Shown here in pieces: positions 13,501 through 23,837 of a stretch of DNA of 64,000 nt. Both the position numbers and the translations under genes were made by a program. How positions within the stretch are numbered: the stretch's first letter is position 1; each line of letters begins with the position of its first letter. The stretch is from Zygnema cylindricum (Eukaryota > Streptophyta > Zygnematophyceae > Zygnematales > Zygnemataceae): positions 1 to 64,000 of the forward strand of contig JBBHKE010001543.1 of the NCBI GenBank assembly GCA_037447655.1. The letters are read 5' to 3'. The notes under the pieces were generated by a model that had not been told where the DNA came from, ran no database searches, and saw only the letters and a list, made by a program, of their open reading frames with translations.

Positions 13501-16500
13501 AGACATACAGAATAAGTGTGTGTCAGAATAAGTGTCAGTGTCAGAAAAAGGCGTCGACACGGGAAATTGAGAGGGTCGCCACAGAAAAGCGCACTCAGAT
13601 TTGATTCCCAGTCATTAAGACGAGGGAAAATCGCGAGAAACTGTTCTCACATGTTCAAGCGTCGAATATGTGAACACAGACTATCGCGGCTACAATATGG
13701 GAATATGTATTCAAATTAGTGTTAGGTGTATAAATTAGCGTTAAGTTTTGTTGGCATTAGGCCCTTGAACCCAAAATAAAGTTAATAACACTAATTGTTT
13801 CTTTACACTAATTATTTCTTAACTCTAATAGTGATTCACGGTGTACCTGTCCATTAGAAGCTGTTTACTATGTCACACTATTGAAGTTCCGCAAACACTT
13901 ACTTCCCTTATCAACCATAAAGGCGTGTTCCATATATGTTACCACTCATCACATGCCAGTATTAATGGAAGAGTTAATAACCAAGAGAAGCAAGGTCCCA
14001 AGATTGATTTTTTACAACAATCCGGGATATAGGCGGTAAAGTCTTCACCTCATGTTTGCGCTCATCGACCCATGATACCATTTTAAGGCGTGGTAGCCAC
14101 TTTGAAACATCACGAGCGCCCGATTTGTCAACTCCTACATTGAACAGCTGCAGCACCATGACATCTGATGTCATTCCATGAAAGGTTTTGATCCTTCAAG
14201 AATTGGTGATTACAGTCAGAAAAAGATGTATGGCTTAACTCCCAGTGATACACAAAAGACACGCATGCAGGACACATGAAACATCAGAATATACAGATAT
14301 ATGTCAGCCTGCCCAATTTTTGGTCTTTCCCAACAATTATAAAAGACTCCGTAATAAATTAATAAATTATCTTTCTGACTAAAGGTAAACACAAAATCAG
14401 CTACAGAATGCTCTTAAAAAACCTCCAACAAAATTATTTTGCTGTGATGCTTTCAGACAACATTGCAATATTGCTATGATTGAACAAGGCACCACTGTCT
14501 AAATAAACCTGTCTTACACAAAAGCAAATGTACCCATAGGGACAATGTTCAGCAGAGGGAAATCTGTGAGGTCAATGCCAGCTAATGAGTTGAGCGACAT
14601 TCACTGAACAACAGAGAAAAAAATCAGAGCTATGCTCTCCTATTCATGTCATGAATCCGGTGAAGAAAAAGCTTAAGTTGCTTTCACCTGAGTCCACCAA
14701 TCAGATTTTACTGCCAACTCTGTGTCACAACATTCACTGTTGGGATTCCACATTGCAGACACCTCTGGAACCGCAAGTGGTTTCATGTGGACAGAGTCAT
14801 TACAGAACATGGCATAAAAATCTGGCACAGCCGTTTCATTGCCGTTTTCACCGTCATAATTGCCTGTGAGCTGCAACCATGGCACAAGCAAAGTTTCTCT
14901 CTTTCAAGCAAAGTTTGATGCATATGCTCGGCAGACATTACTAAAGAAGAAAACCGATAAAAATAAAGTTTTTAACGTGTCCAATTAGATGCCATATGCA
15001 AATGCAACGAATTGTGACTCCCATCAATGACATTGGTCAAAAAAAAAATCATATGTGAGGGGCTTTGTCATAAAGCTTTGCAGATAGGCAAAAATCTCTA
15101 TATCAACAGATCAAACATCATAACAACAATGTTGTCTGTCTAGTGGAAGGGATTGTCGACAGAGCACATACCCTATCCCAGAAAGCGTTTGGCTCTGGAA
15201 TCACATTTTTGCCCCACGGTGCTTTACGCCCCCAATGGTACATAGTCATTCCCACCCAATCCACAACGTCGTCTCCAGGATAGTATGGTGTATACATGTC
15301 ATCCTCCATTGTCAACTTCCCGTCATTGTTTGTATCCAGGATGTTGAAATCTGAGCAGAACCATTTCCTGCATACATAAAAACCGGCGAACGGATAACTT
15401 CCACCATTGTTGGGCGCCCATAACATTGCTGTTCGACACGTAAAAGACTGTACAAACCGAGCCACCATACGGAACTTCTCCTTGTATTTAGTTGGCTTTT
15501 GACACCATGGATACCTGCAAAACACCCAAGACTAAAAAAAATCATGAAACGGAAAAACGCTCTTTTCAACAAATGGCTACAATAAGGTTGAAAATTCACA
15601 AATGCAATCCATAACAGTCTCCATCTCGTGCCTCTCCGTTGACTGGTTTACAATTGGGCTGAAAAAATTTAAATGCAATCCATGGCGCTGCTTCCATCTC
15701 CTGCCTTCCAATGTCTCCCTACATCTTCAAAAAGGAATCCTCATAATCTACATATATGTAAGTACATCACCAGACTGCACCCTTCAGGAATTTTAGTCAC
15801 TCAGTTGATTGCGCTCACCAGGCACCATTCATCTCATGGCCGAACCGCAGGAAAAATGAGACGCCCAAAGTTTCGTAGGGTGCGATGAATTCCACCAATT
15901 CACGACATGCCCGTTCTGTTACAAAACTGAGGCCAAGGTAAGGCTCCAAGGTGAGCACCAGCATTCCATTAACATTAGCAACCTGCTTCCAAAAGTTTCC
16001 AATGAAAACAATTAGAATTCAGCTGAGGAGGTGCATACTATCCAAGATACGAAAAACAAAATGCTCAATGCACTCCTTCTCTGTCATTGGAAAAAGTGCA
16101 ATGTGACAACAGCATTTATACTCCATCATTCACAAACACAGGTAAAAATGGTTTTTTGTTCCCAATCATATTTGACCATTCTACAAAATGCATCCGGATA
16201 AAGTTGCTAATCAAGTTTGAAAATTGAGTTTTCAACACAAAAAAAAAATTGCTCTCACAAAAATTTTGCTTGTGCATCACTGGGATGACAACTGCACAAG
16301 ATTGAATGAGTAACTTGCTAAACAAAAAAAACAAAAAAGCAAACCTATAAACATTTTTTTTCCACTCTGGCGTTAACAACAAACTTTCCTGCTCCTCCAT
16401 GCTTGCCATAAAACAAACAAAGAGAAAGAAGACTAGCCTGCTTCAGAAGAGGTCGCAGTGACTTTTTGTCTCCCAGCGTCATAGGAAAATGGCAAAATGC

Positions 16501-16782
16501 TCCAATAGTTGTCGGCTTAAATTGGATAAAGTCAGAATACTTCTCCAGAGACACAGAGTTGTTATAGGTCACACCGACATATGCACCCTCCACGGGCTCC
16601 AGCAGTGCTCGTCTCACTCCTTTTGCGGAATCAGAAGAAGCAAATAAGTTTGATAGACCATGCGGAATTTTATGATTGTGCGGATTTTGAGGAATGAAGT
16701 TAACACCGTCAGAGTGTCCTAATGCAGTTGAACTTAAGATCAAAGAGAGAACGATAGCAATAAGCACAGCCATGGTTGCCAT
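1394..16782 (-). CDS. GH26-like / transmembrane / ankyrin / GT2 polysaccharide synthase fusion, 24 exons
   Basis: Spliced gene, about 1,523 codons. Exons: 16782-16438, 15983-15820, 15514-15172, 14870-14688, 14147-14049, 12888-12811, 11947-11878, 11573-11498, 11369-11187, 10937-10697, 10466-10362, 8642-8478, 8318-7851, 7543-7266, 6758-6602, 6360-6142, 5836-5608, 5265-5159, 3959-3879, 3765-3475, 2900-2736, 2612-2462, 2048-1934, 1652-1394. Every junction keeps phase. All introns are GT-AG except intron 1, which appears GC-AG. The start is the ATG at 16782, which opens a signal peptide; the stop is TAA at 1394-1396. The GT2 part resembles the moss arabinoglucan synthase / ascomycete mixed-linkage glucan synthase group (family knowledge, not searched). 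That both catalytic parts sit on one polypeptide is inferred from the split ankyrin repeat at the exon 10/11 junction and from unbroken phase. Least certain is the exon 20/21 acceptor, which has a weak pyrimidine tract. Confidence 0.8.
4040..5085 (+). mobile_element. Internal fragment of a Ty1/copia element in intron 18
   Basis: Plus-strand reading, opposite to the host gene. The 5' part matches the copia integrase C-terminal region (WPRIFVGYSSEGNIYRVFD, then NFHEDLKW). The 3' part matches the start of copia reverse transcriptase (DPQSYTEA, then PEGKKAIDAKW). Stops and frameshifts occur and no LTRs are visible, so it is a dead internal piece. It accounts for the large intron between the QRLRW exon and the next exon. 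It belongs to a different copia lineage from those after 27 kb. Confidence 0.75.
7851..10937 (-). CDS. Exons 10-13: transmembrane helix and ankyrin repeats of the fusion
   Basis: Residues about 514-840. Exon 10 has a proline-rich stretch (GPRPPAPLTP), then one helix, VTLIVVIIALLVTALYV (about 552-568), followed by RRHLRAWK; the positive-inside rule puts the next part in the cytosol. The ankyrin run begins at the exon 10/11 junction, where FAAAE from exon 10 joins GNISVMEAI from exon 11, a single repeat split by the intron. Further signatures are GFTALHSAVIQ, DTALHYAAANGFADVARIL and GATPGDLAWQNNHIELA, giving about four repeats. A low-complexity cytosolic linker (about 700-820) leads to the synthase. 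The repeats probably bind a partner or order the complex. Confidence 0.75.
8690..8850. repeat. Purine-rich (GAAGGA)-type tract in intron 11
   Basis: About 160 bases made almost entirely of A and G on the plus strand, variants of aggagaagaa. In the minus-strand transcript this is a long pyrimidine tract just upstream of exon 12, where it could act as an extended acceptor tract. Confidence 0.8.
9302..10007 (+). mobile_element. Probable solo LTR or LTR-like element in intron 11
   Basis: Starts tgtgacatcctgcg and a plausible end is ttctgtca near 10007. It contains a TATA-like gtatatatt near 9828, followed by aaaagtagggaccgaagat. The same TATA-then-motif arrangement recurs near 23170-23240. I could not find matching target duplications, so the boundaries are uncertain. 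Degenerate cccta-aaa telomere-like repeats occur near 9478-9500. Confidence 0.45.
11187..11947 (-). CDS. Exons 7-9: beta-rich linker domain of the fusion
   Basis: Residues about 405-513. Alternating hydrophobic strands such as NQTITLTVSVPSQG and KEKLLVNISITF suggest a beta-sandwich, as in carbohydrate-binding or Ig-like modules next to glycoside hydrolases. I recognise no specific family. Exon 7 (70 nt) begins after a strong acceptor (taattttcag), starts in phase 0 and ends in phase 1; exon 8 needs exactly one base to complete its first codon, so exon 7 is required for the frame. Exon 9 ends in AG before gtaagg and joins the transmembrane exon in phase. The domain would sit outside the cell between the hydrolase and the membrane. 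Confidence 0.6.
11811..12028. mobile_element. Inverted-repeat (MITE-like) structure with TA flanks enclosing exon 7
   Basis: Outer arms of about 27 bp begin caccgtgaatcgctattagt at 11811 and match inversely to 12028 with one mismatch. A second inverted pair, aaaacatcttttctc, lies inside. TA dinucleotides flank both ends (11809-11810 and 12029-12030), as in Stowaway/Tc1-mariner-type elements. Exon 7 (11947-11878) with both its splice sites lies between the arms. A longer relative is at 13290-13843. Confidence 0.75.
12811..16782 (-). CDS. Exons 1-6: signal peptide and GH26-like glycoside hydrolase ectodomain
   Basis: Residues about 1-404 of the fusion. Residues 1-22 are a hydrophobic signal peptide ending near TALG. 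Exon 2 ends in RFGHEMNGAW, the GH26-type acid/base motif with E165. Exon 3 continues YPWCQKP (the family usually has YPWG), then PNNG and an acidic DTNNDG loop. Exon 4 carries LAVPEVSA, with E320 as candidate nucleophile. Exon 5 has LKMVSWVD and exon 6 VDWTFSNN, typical of the barrel's last strands. GH26 enzymes cleave beta-mannans or mixed beta-glucans; the substrate here is unknown. Both catalytic glutamates are present, so activity is possible. The signal peptide implies an extracellular location. Confidence 0.75.
13290..13843. mobile_element. MITE-like element in intron 5, related to 11811-12028
   Basis: Ends share caccgtgaatcgctat (left) and its inverse, atagtgattcacggtg (right), with TA on both sides. 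The interior of about 500 bp is AT-rich with internal inverted motifs (taacactaat) and no gene. It shows that the terminal repeat family is multi-copy. Confidence 0.7.
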
Positions 16783-16867
16783 GACTGGCCGATGCTAAAT
16801 ATTCCCAGCTACTAAATAAACAAAGCCATGGTTGCCATGATTGGCTGATTCTAAATGTTCCCGGCTC
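16769..16867 (-). promoter_or_regulatory. Duplicated start-codon region with an upstream ORF
   Basis: A segment of about 43 bp around the start codon is duplicated 56 bp upstream. Both copies read ATGGCAACCATGGCT on the minus strand. The upstream copy opens an 8-codon uORF (16838-16812, MATMALFI, stop) that repeats the first residues of the main protein. If included in the mRNA it could reduce initiation at 16782. A transcription start inside the region would exclude it. Confidence 0.65.
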
Positions 16868-17559
16868 AATATTTTCATTAATCAGAAAGAAATACATTAC
16901 TGTAGTTAAACATACGCAACATACGCACAGTGATAGCCTATTCCCACCGAAGCATTTCCCATTCCGATGATTTTCCGAATTAGATAATAATATGAAACTT
17001 TTATAATCCTTTGTACGTGCGAATTTTTTTTCTATTTGTCGACGGCGATCTTTTCATTCATGGCCTATTCCACTGGGAGAAAATTCACTTCCGCAACAGA
17101 CGGACGTTGGAATAATGTACGGCTTTCTTTGAAAACCGTACAAACGAGCTTCCTCAAAATATTGCCGGATATTGAAGTCGGGTTAAAGTCGCGTATTTCG
17201 CCGAAAAACTGACGAAGCCAAAATAGCATCCGTACGACTAGTCCATTTGTGGTTCACACTTGAAAAATGGGAAAACGGTATGGTATGGAAACGGTACGTT
17301 TTTTTGTCCGCCGTGAATTGGCACGTGACGCTACTGTAACTTACGTCAACTAGCGTGTCTTGATATGAGCCACTTATCCGTACGAAAAGGAAAAGCTTTG
17401 CGGACATGATATGTACGAAGCGTTCTAAATCAAATTGTACCGCCACGCAAGCGCTTGTACAGACCGAAAATAACCCCGGATGAACTTAGAAAATCCCCAA
17501 AAAAAATACCTCGGGCGCCCGGAAAAAAACACAGTAAATGACCAAGCAGGACCAAGCTG
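16868..17559. other. Upstream region of the fusion gene, no gene seen
   Basis: Probable promoter side of the minus-strand gene. Rich in gtacg/cgtac motifs, which are also frequent at 21.6-22.9 kb. No coding region is supportable. Confidence 0.4.
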
Positions 17560-17698
17560 ACATCTCCCTCTCTCTCCCCTTCCCCCTCCCCCCCCCCCTC
17601 CCCCTCCCCTTCCCTCTCTCCCCCTCCCCCTCCCCCTCCCCCTCCCCTTCTCCCTCTCCCCCTCCCTCTCCCTCTCCCTCTCCCTCTCCCTCTCCGGG
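17560..17698. repeat. Pyrimidine-only CCCTCT/CCCCTC tract
   Basis: About 140 bases with almost no purines on the plus strand, alternating ccctct and cccctc units. Such tracts can form triplex DNA and are assembly risks. Confidence 0.9.
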
Positions 17699-19799
17699 TT
17701 TTATAAGATTCTAGGAGAGGGTCTTAGAGAAATAGCTGTTGAACGACCCCCTTTGTACCCCAATCCTAATAAAGTATAATTACTGTTTTAGCGGTATCAT
17801 TAATTTGGAATTATTTGTGTGTTTTGAATTATGGAGTTATTGTGAGACACTTTTTAGAGATAAGAAATTTTTTAAGAAAGCACAACGGGGAACTATTTGA
17901 TTACATGGGAACAAACGAGGAATGGCGGAACTGAAACTGAATAAACTGAAAGGAAAAGACAAAACTGAAAAACCCAATGCAGGTGGAAACAACGAAAAGG
18001 ACAAACAAGAAGAAAAAAACTAATAATAAAGACATTGAAAGGAACAATAAACACAAAAAATCCGTATTTTTTAGAGGATTTTGTGTCTGGAGAACAGTTG
18101 GCAATTAAAAATTCCATTTATTTTCCATATTCGAGATTAGGTCATATGTTGTTAAATTATCAAAAAATTATGAAAAGTGTATAAATGGGAAAACAAATTG
18201 CAGGAGCATAACGGATCTCAGACTATATTTATCTTTTGCATGTTAGAAATCTAAGTATCTATTAGGGTTTAGGGTCTCTTACCAAACGCCAAAAACACTA
18301 TAAGAGAAAGAAGAAAAGTTACAAAAATAACGCATTTTAACGACTGTTTTGTTACCTAGTGATGTCCCAAATAAAATAAAAAAAAACAAAAAAAACAAAA
18401 AAAATCAGACAGGTGTACATGGACATATGTTGATTTTAATAAGCAAAAAAATCTCCACTTTAATAGTGGTACATGTAGATTCAAAAATATGAAACTTTGG
18501 TTCTTACAGCTATATTATGTTTATCAACGTTGAATGAAGTTTTATAACTTTTATGAAATATATGATGGAACGTAATTATTTTTGTGGTCCAGTTAATACT
18601 TAAGAAATCCGTATTACACAACATTCGAAATTCGAGGGATTATACAGGTACATTCGAATAATTGGACCATAGTTTACCATAAAAGGTGAATATAATTTTA
18701 CCATAGTCACCGGTAATAATGGTATAGTTTAACCAAAAATATCGGTGACTATGGTAAAACTATATGCCTAGAAATCACCTTTAAAGAAAAAAAAAGGAAA
18801 AGGAAAAGAAAAAGAAAGAGAAAAAAAAGAATAAACGAATGAGAAAGAGAGAGAAAGGGAAAGGGAAAGGGAAAGAGAAAGAAAACGAGAAAGAGAAAGA
18901 GAAAGGAAAAGGAAAAAAGAAAAAAAACACAACACCAGCAAATGAAAAAACAAAAAAGTAAACAAAAAAAAAAACGGATATCGTACAAAAGAAACAAATT
19001 ACATCTTTTTTGCAACAAATGTAAGTTCTCTTTAGAAATTCGAAAAGTGAAATACGAGAAAACCTATACATATACACAAATTCACCAAAAAAAAAAAAAA
19101 ATCTAAAAGACGACCGATAATATCCCGAAAAGTAGACCAACAGTATCCCAAAAAAAAGTCGTATTCTTTTTTCCGACTTATGTAACAGAAAAAAGTCGTA
19201 TACTTTTTTTAACTTATGTATCCTCCATTGGCCCGAATAACTTGGGCATAAACCCATTCTCCCTCCTCACTACAAAGAAACTCGATGAGAGGGAGATATA
19301 TCGCAAGTTTTTCCCAATCTTTCCATTGGATTCAAATTTATTAATTTTTGAATATATTCTTCGGTTTCTCCTTTAAAAAAAAGCTCCGTCTCTACAGGAC
19401 CCGGGGCCACTCAATTTACCATAATTCGACGCCCCTTTAGTTCCATAGCCATACACTGTAAAAACCAAAAAAGCTTAAAATTAAAATAGAATTAACTTTA
19501 GCAAATATAGAGTAATTTTAATAAAAATAGAGTAAGGAAAGAAAGGAAATCGCAAGAAAAGATTGATTTCAATCACGAGACTTGAAAATTCAACAAGGTC
19601 GAGAGAGAGAGAAAGAAAGAGAGTGAGAAAGGGAGAGAGAAAAAAAAAGAGAAAGTGGTTTTTCACTGAAGGGTAAGATTTTCGGGAATCCAATGCGAAA
19701 TTGATCGAAAAAAATTGTCACAACGTTCAACCACTAGAATAACACAAAAAAATATGACCGATTGACAATTACTATATAATCAGAATTTTTACAGATATT
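17699..19799. other. AT-rich non-coding stretch with simple repeats
   Basis: No gene supported. Contains a ttagggtttaggg telomere-like motif near 18264, an inverted repeat at 18682-18783, and A-rich and GA-rich tracts at 18781-18930 and 19600-19650. Apparent open frames here are translations of GA repeats. Confidence 0.5.
18682..18783. repeat. Inverted repeat with perfect 17-bp inner arms
   Basis: ttttaccatagtcaccg at 18696-18712 is exactly complementary to 18743-18759, with a 30-base loop. An outer pair, aaaggtga and tcaccttt, extends the fold to about 100 bases. It could be a small foldback element or a hairpin RNA precursor. Confidence 0.7.
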
Positions 19800-20480
19800 T
19801 GTCTGTATAATTAATACTAACTCAGTGTTTGGTCTGTATAATTAGTATTTGTATAGTTGTTAGGTTGTGTAATAAATATTAGTACAGTTATTAGTTTGTC
19901 TAATTAGTCTTAACAAATTTTAGTATGTATAATTAGCGTGAACACAAATATTAGTCGATATAATTAGGATTAGTGCACTTCTAATACTGTATAATTAGTG
20001 TTAGTACAATTATTAGTAATGTATAATTAGTAGTAGTCCAACTTTGAATAATGTATAATTAGTATTAGTACATCTATATGTTTTTATAGTTAGTGATAAC
20101 ACAATTATTAGTCTGTATTCTAGTAATAGTACAGTTATTAGTCTGTACAATTTGTATCACTATAGTTCTATCACTATAGTTTTTAGTATGTGTTATTAGT
20201 GGTAGCACAATTATTAGTACAGATAACTCTTTACAATAGGGAAATCAATATAGTTTTTAATATGTTTAATTAGTGCTAGCACACTTATTAGTACAGATAA
20301 CTCTCTACAATTAACATCAGATCAGTTTTTTGTTTTTATCATTAATATTAGCACATTATTGGTTCATGCAATTAGTGTTAGTACAATTAGCGTTAAATTA
20401 CTGTTGGTACGGTTATTAGTCTGTAACATTAGTATAGGTAAAGTTAGTTTGTATAATAAGTATTATTACAGTTTTTAGTA
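19800..20480. repeat. Degenerate 31-bp minisatellite, about 20 units
   Basis: Repeating unit approximately gtctgtataattagtatta plus gtacaattatta, 29-34 bases each. Units diverge by substitutions and small indels but keep the gtataattagt core. The array fades after 20480 into other AT-rich degenerate repeats (ttatttctcaattattttca type). Confidence 0.7.
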
Positions 20481-22290
20481 TGGATTATTTTGTTTTACTC
20501 ACCTTCAAAACCCGACAGCGTTCCACTCGTCTCAACCGATTTGCAGTTTTTTTTCAGTTATTTCCCAGTTACTCGGTCAATTTCCCAGAGATAATTATTT
20601 CTCAATTTATTTTCAATTACTCAGTCTATGTTCCAAAACTGATTCTAGTTGTTTCACTTAAACAATCAATTTCCCAAAAATGATCATTTCTCAATTATTT
20701 TCAACACTCAAATTGTTCCAGTTAATCAATTTTTATAAAGTGATTATGGGTTTTCCCAAAGTGATTAATTTTCAGTTTTAGTCACTCTCTAAAATGAGCC
20801 TGCAAAAAAAAAAAATGATAATTTAATATACAATTCTTTGCCTTTCTTAGTATTTCACTCAGTCAAAGCATGCTAAGTACGACCAGATAATATATCCAAA
20901 CACAAAGTTGCAAAATAGATCAGGAATACAGATTTTTGTGACATTAAACTGTGACAAATTACAATTTGCTAGTTGGTTTGAGCTTAAATTTTTCAAAATT
21001 CTTAGTTCACTGTTAAAGTTTCAAACATTTCGCTTCGATATTTATTACAGTGATAGATTTTCATCGGCGTTTCACAAAAAACAATGTCTTACTTGTTGGA
21101 CTGCTTTATACGTATTGTTTCTTGTATTCAGGTCAGGTCAGGGAAGATTCACACGTTGGCTTGAAAAAAAAAAAACATGTTTGTGATGTCGACTTGCTTT
21201 AGCATTTGAAGTGTACAAAAAAAGATGCATATGGAGACTTTATCCAATTAGCGGATATGCGGAGAAATGGTATACCTGAAGTTTGTACGGCAAAATAAAA
21301 TGGATAACATAATCACTAAATAAACAGTCACATAGCGATTATGTTTAATCACTTAACAATAATTAAGCAGTAATGACTTACCATAGACTCCTACACTGAG
21401 CTTTTATTTTAAAGGAACTGAGTTTTTATTTTAAAGGAGGAGAGGCGCAGTGTGAGCTTTTATTTTAAAGGACGAGCGGAACAGTACCACCAAGGAGTGG
21501 GAAAAAGGTAACGTTTTTTTTTTTTTTACATACGTGTAAATTTTTTTTTTTTACATTACACGTTCTCTTACCTGATTGGTGGTCTAGTTTGTTCATAAGT
21601 TTGCGAGGTAATAATATCTTGTACGGTTCACGTCCGTGCGTTTCGTTTTGTAATTCTTCAAAAACGAAAAAGTGCATTCCGAACATGATGTCCGATGGCG
21701 GACGGCAGTTGCTGTTCGGTATTTGCAACTGTCAAGTTTTGACGCTTAGAACTGCATTTTTTTTTTGGCCGCTACGCTCCAAAACCGTCGAAACCTACCG
21801 CCCCAACCGTCACCGCCGCGTTTTTTGTCATTTTATGAAATTTGGCGTACGGATCCCAAAATTTATGACATCGTTTTCCCATTTTTCCAAGTGTGACCCA
21901 CGCAATTGTACTCACGAAAACACTGCAGGACTTTGAACCACCGTCGTGGTCATTCGAACATTCAATACTGCAGGTTTGGTTTCGCGCCTATGTTGGATGA
22001 CATCGAAGCGTGTACGTTTTCCGATGAGTTTTTGGAAAATCAAATGCTCCAGTGGGAATGGGCTATGAGCAGAGGTCGCAAACGTCAATATTTTATATTC
22101 CCAAAACCGACAAATTTTTATTTTTTTCAGAATGTGAACACCCGATACCCGATCGGGTAATGTCACGCTCTTAAATTGATTACCGTTACCCGATACGCGT
22201 TTACGAAAATAAAAATTAACTGAAACTTGATTTCACGCGACTACCCGTACGCGCCCGTACCCGAATATGTACAAAATTTATGGTACATCT
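20481..22290. other. No gene seen
   Basis: AT-rich with degenerate direct repeats to about 20800. Three near-identical gagcttttattttaaagga motifs occur at 21400-21470. Short open frames here show no recognisable protein. Confidence 0.4.
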
Positions 22291-22415
22291 TGTTGTTTTT
22301 GAAAAGTTAGTTTCGTGCGAACACATCGTTTCGTGGGTACGCGATGTTTCGTGCGTACGCATTTACGCGATATATTGTGGAGGTTCGAAAGGATTTATGG
22401 ATTGGGGAATTAAAT
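22291..22415 (+). pseudogene. 125-bp fragment matching the gypsy C methyltransferase
   Basis: Matches 44153-44029 (minus strand) with a single mismatch over 125 bp. In gypsy C this stretch lies right after methyltransferase motif I. It contains three imperfect 18-bp repeats of gtttcgtgcgtacgcgat. Both flanks are unrelated to gypsy C, so it is either a captured fragment or the source of a patch in C. Confidence 0.8.
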
Positions 22416-23760
22416 GTACACATAAAATTAATGGAGTAATTGAGTGGCGCGAAATGTGAGAGGAAATGGACGGCGGATCGCGAAGCAATCCGACGTGAGA
22501 TAATCGACGAAGATAAAATGGTACGTCGCACGTACGAAACATAATGCGACAGATGAAATTTATTACATGGGACGCCGCCGGTACGGAGCGTCGTATTTGA
22601 CAGGTGTACTTTAAGTTGTCGCTTATTGCGACATGCATTTATCGAAAATGACGTGTACCTTAAATGCGACAAGGCGCATTTATGACGAAGTACGTGATTT
22701 CGGTACGGACAGAATTGGATCGTACGAATTGATTTCGGCAAGTTGGTCATGGTACACGTGGAGGGCGAATGTCGTCTACCGATATTTTCAAGGGATCTCA
22801 TTATCTTTAATGACGCATTATCTAGTGGACCGTACATATGCGATGTCGGTTCACTACGTGGACTTATCGACAAGTGACTAAGCAAGTTGTCACTTATGAC
22901 GTGGATTTTTGGATGCGTCGGTGTAAATATTTGAAGCATCAATGTTTTGTCTTATTTGAATTAATGATTTAGTGTTGATTAAAATAGTTATATTTTACGT
23001 GATTAATGAGGATATCGACACTTTAATTTATGTGTCGTATTTGCAGACAAGTGTACGCTTACGATTGCTTGACTTTCAGGTGTACGCTTACGATTAGTTT
23101 GATTTAATGACAGTTACGTAATTTACGTTGGTTATTTTGACACTTAGTGATTTGTTAACAGCTCACAAGTGTATATATAGATTTGAGCTTCATTAGAATA
23201 AATAATCAATGCTGGTTAGAAAAGTAGGGACCGAAGATGTAGACTTTTAGGGTTGCCGATTAGGTCATGCATTTGAGTAATATGTTTATTGATATACTTT
23301 TGTTTATCTAATGTTTATGTGAGATTGCACTCTTTTTGTTATTATTTATTTATGTTAGTTTATGTTTGTTTGATATGCATTATTTATGCATTTGTCGTTT
23401 ATGTCGATTATTCCATCAAACCTTAGATGTTGTCATAGGGTTTATTTATGTTGATTATTCCATGAAACCCTAAATGTTGTTTGTTGCGTCTGTGTACGCA
23501 TATGGAGGATGCATTTCATATGATTGTTCGTCGACCTATTTTTGCTTAGCTTCTTGCATGATAGTTTGGGTCGCTTCTGCGGTCTATTTTAGACCAAAGA
23601 ACAACACATCTCCCTCATACCTTCCACGATAACAAGAGTAGAAAGTTCAATAATGTTGGATAGTATAGACAGTACAAAACCTTCAATTTTTTTCGTTTTT
23701 TTTACCCGACCATATCTTACATTTTTATTTTTGTGAATCACTCGCCCGAATCCGACCGGC
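22416..23760. other. Non-coding repeat remnants
   Basis: Rich in gtacg motifs to about 22900. At 23170-23240 a TATA-like gtatatatag is followed by aaaagtagggaccgaagat, as in the element at 9.3-10.0 kb, so this is probably an LTR remnant. A duplicated stretch of about 60 bp (gattattccatgaaaccct type) lies at 23395-23485. No gene supported. Confidence 0.45.
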
Positions 23761-23837
23761 CCCTAAAATTTGGCACCAGAATTGGTATGTAGTTTAACCG
23801 TGAGGAAACATGGATCCTCTAATGTTTATGAAGACTA

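Noticed and set aside
14049-14174. Longer version of exon 5 starting at an ATG (MTSDVMVLQ)
   Set aside because: The acceptor at 14148 (gctgcag) gives phase 0 and a direct WWTQ-LFNV join matching the hydrolase fold; the longer form does not fit exon 4's phase.
18749-19257. Long hydrophobic minus-strand frames rich in Phe/Leu/Ser
   Set aside because: They are translations of GA- and A-rich low-complexity DNA, with no homology signal.
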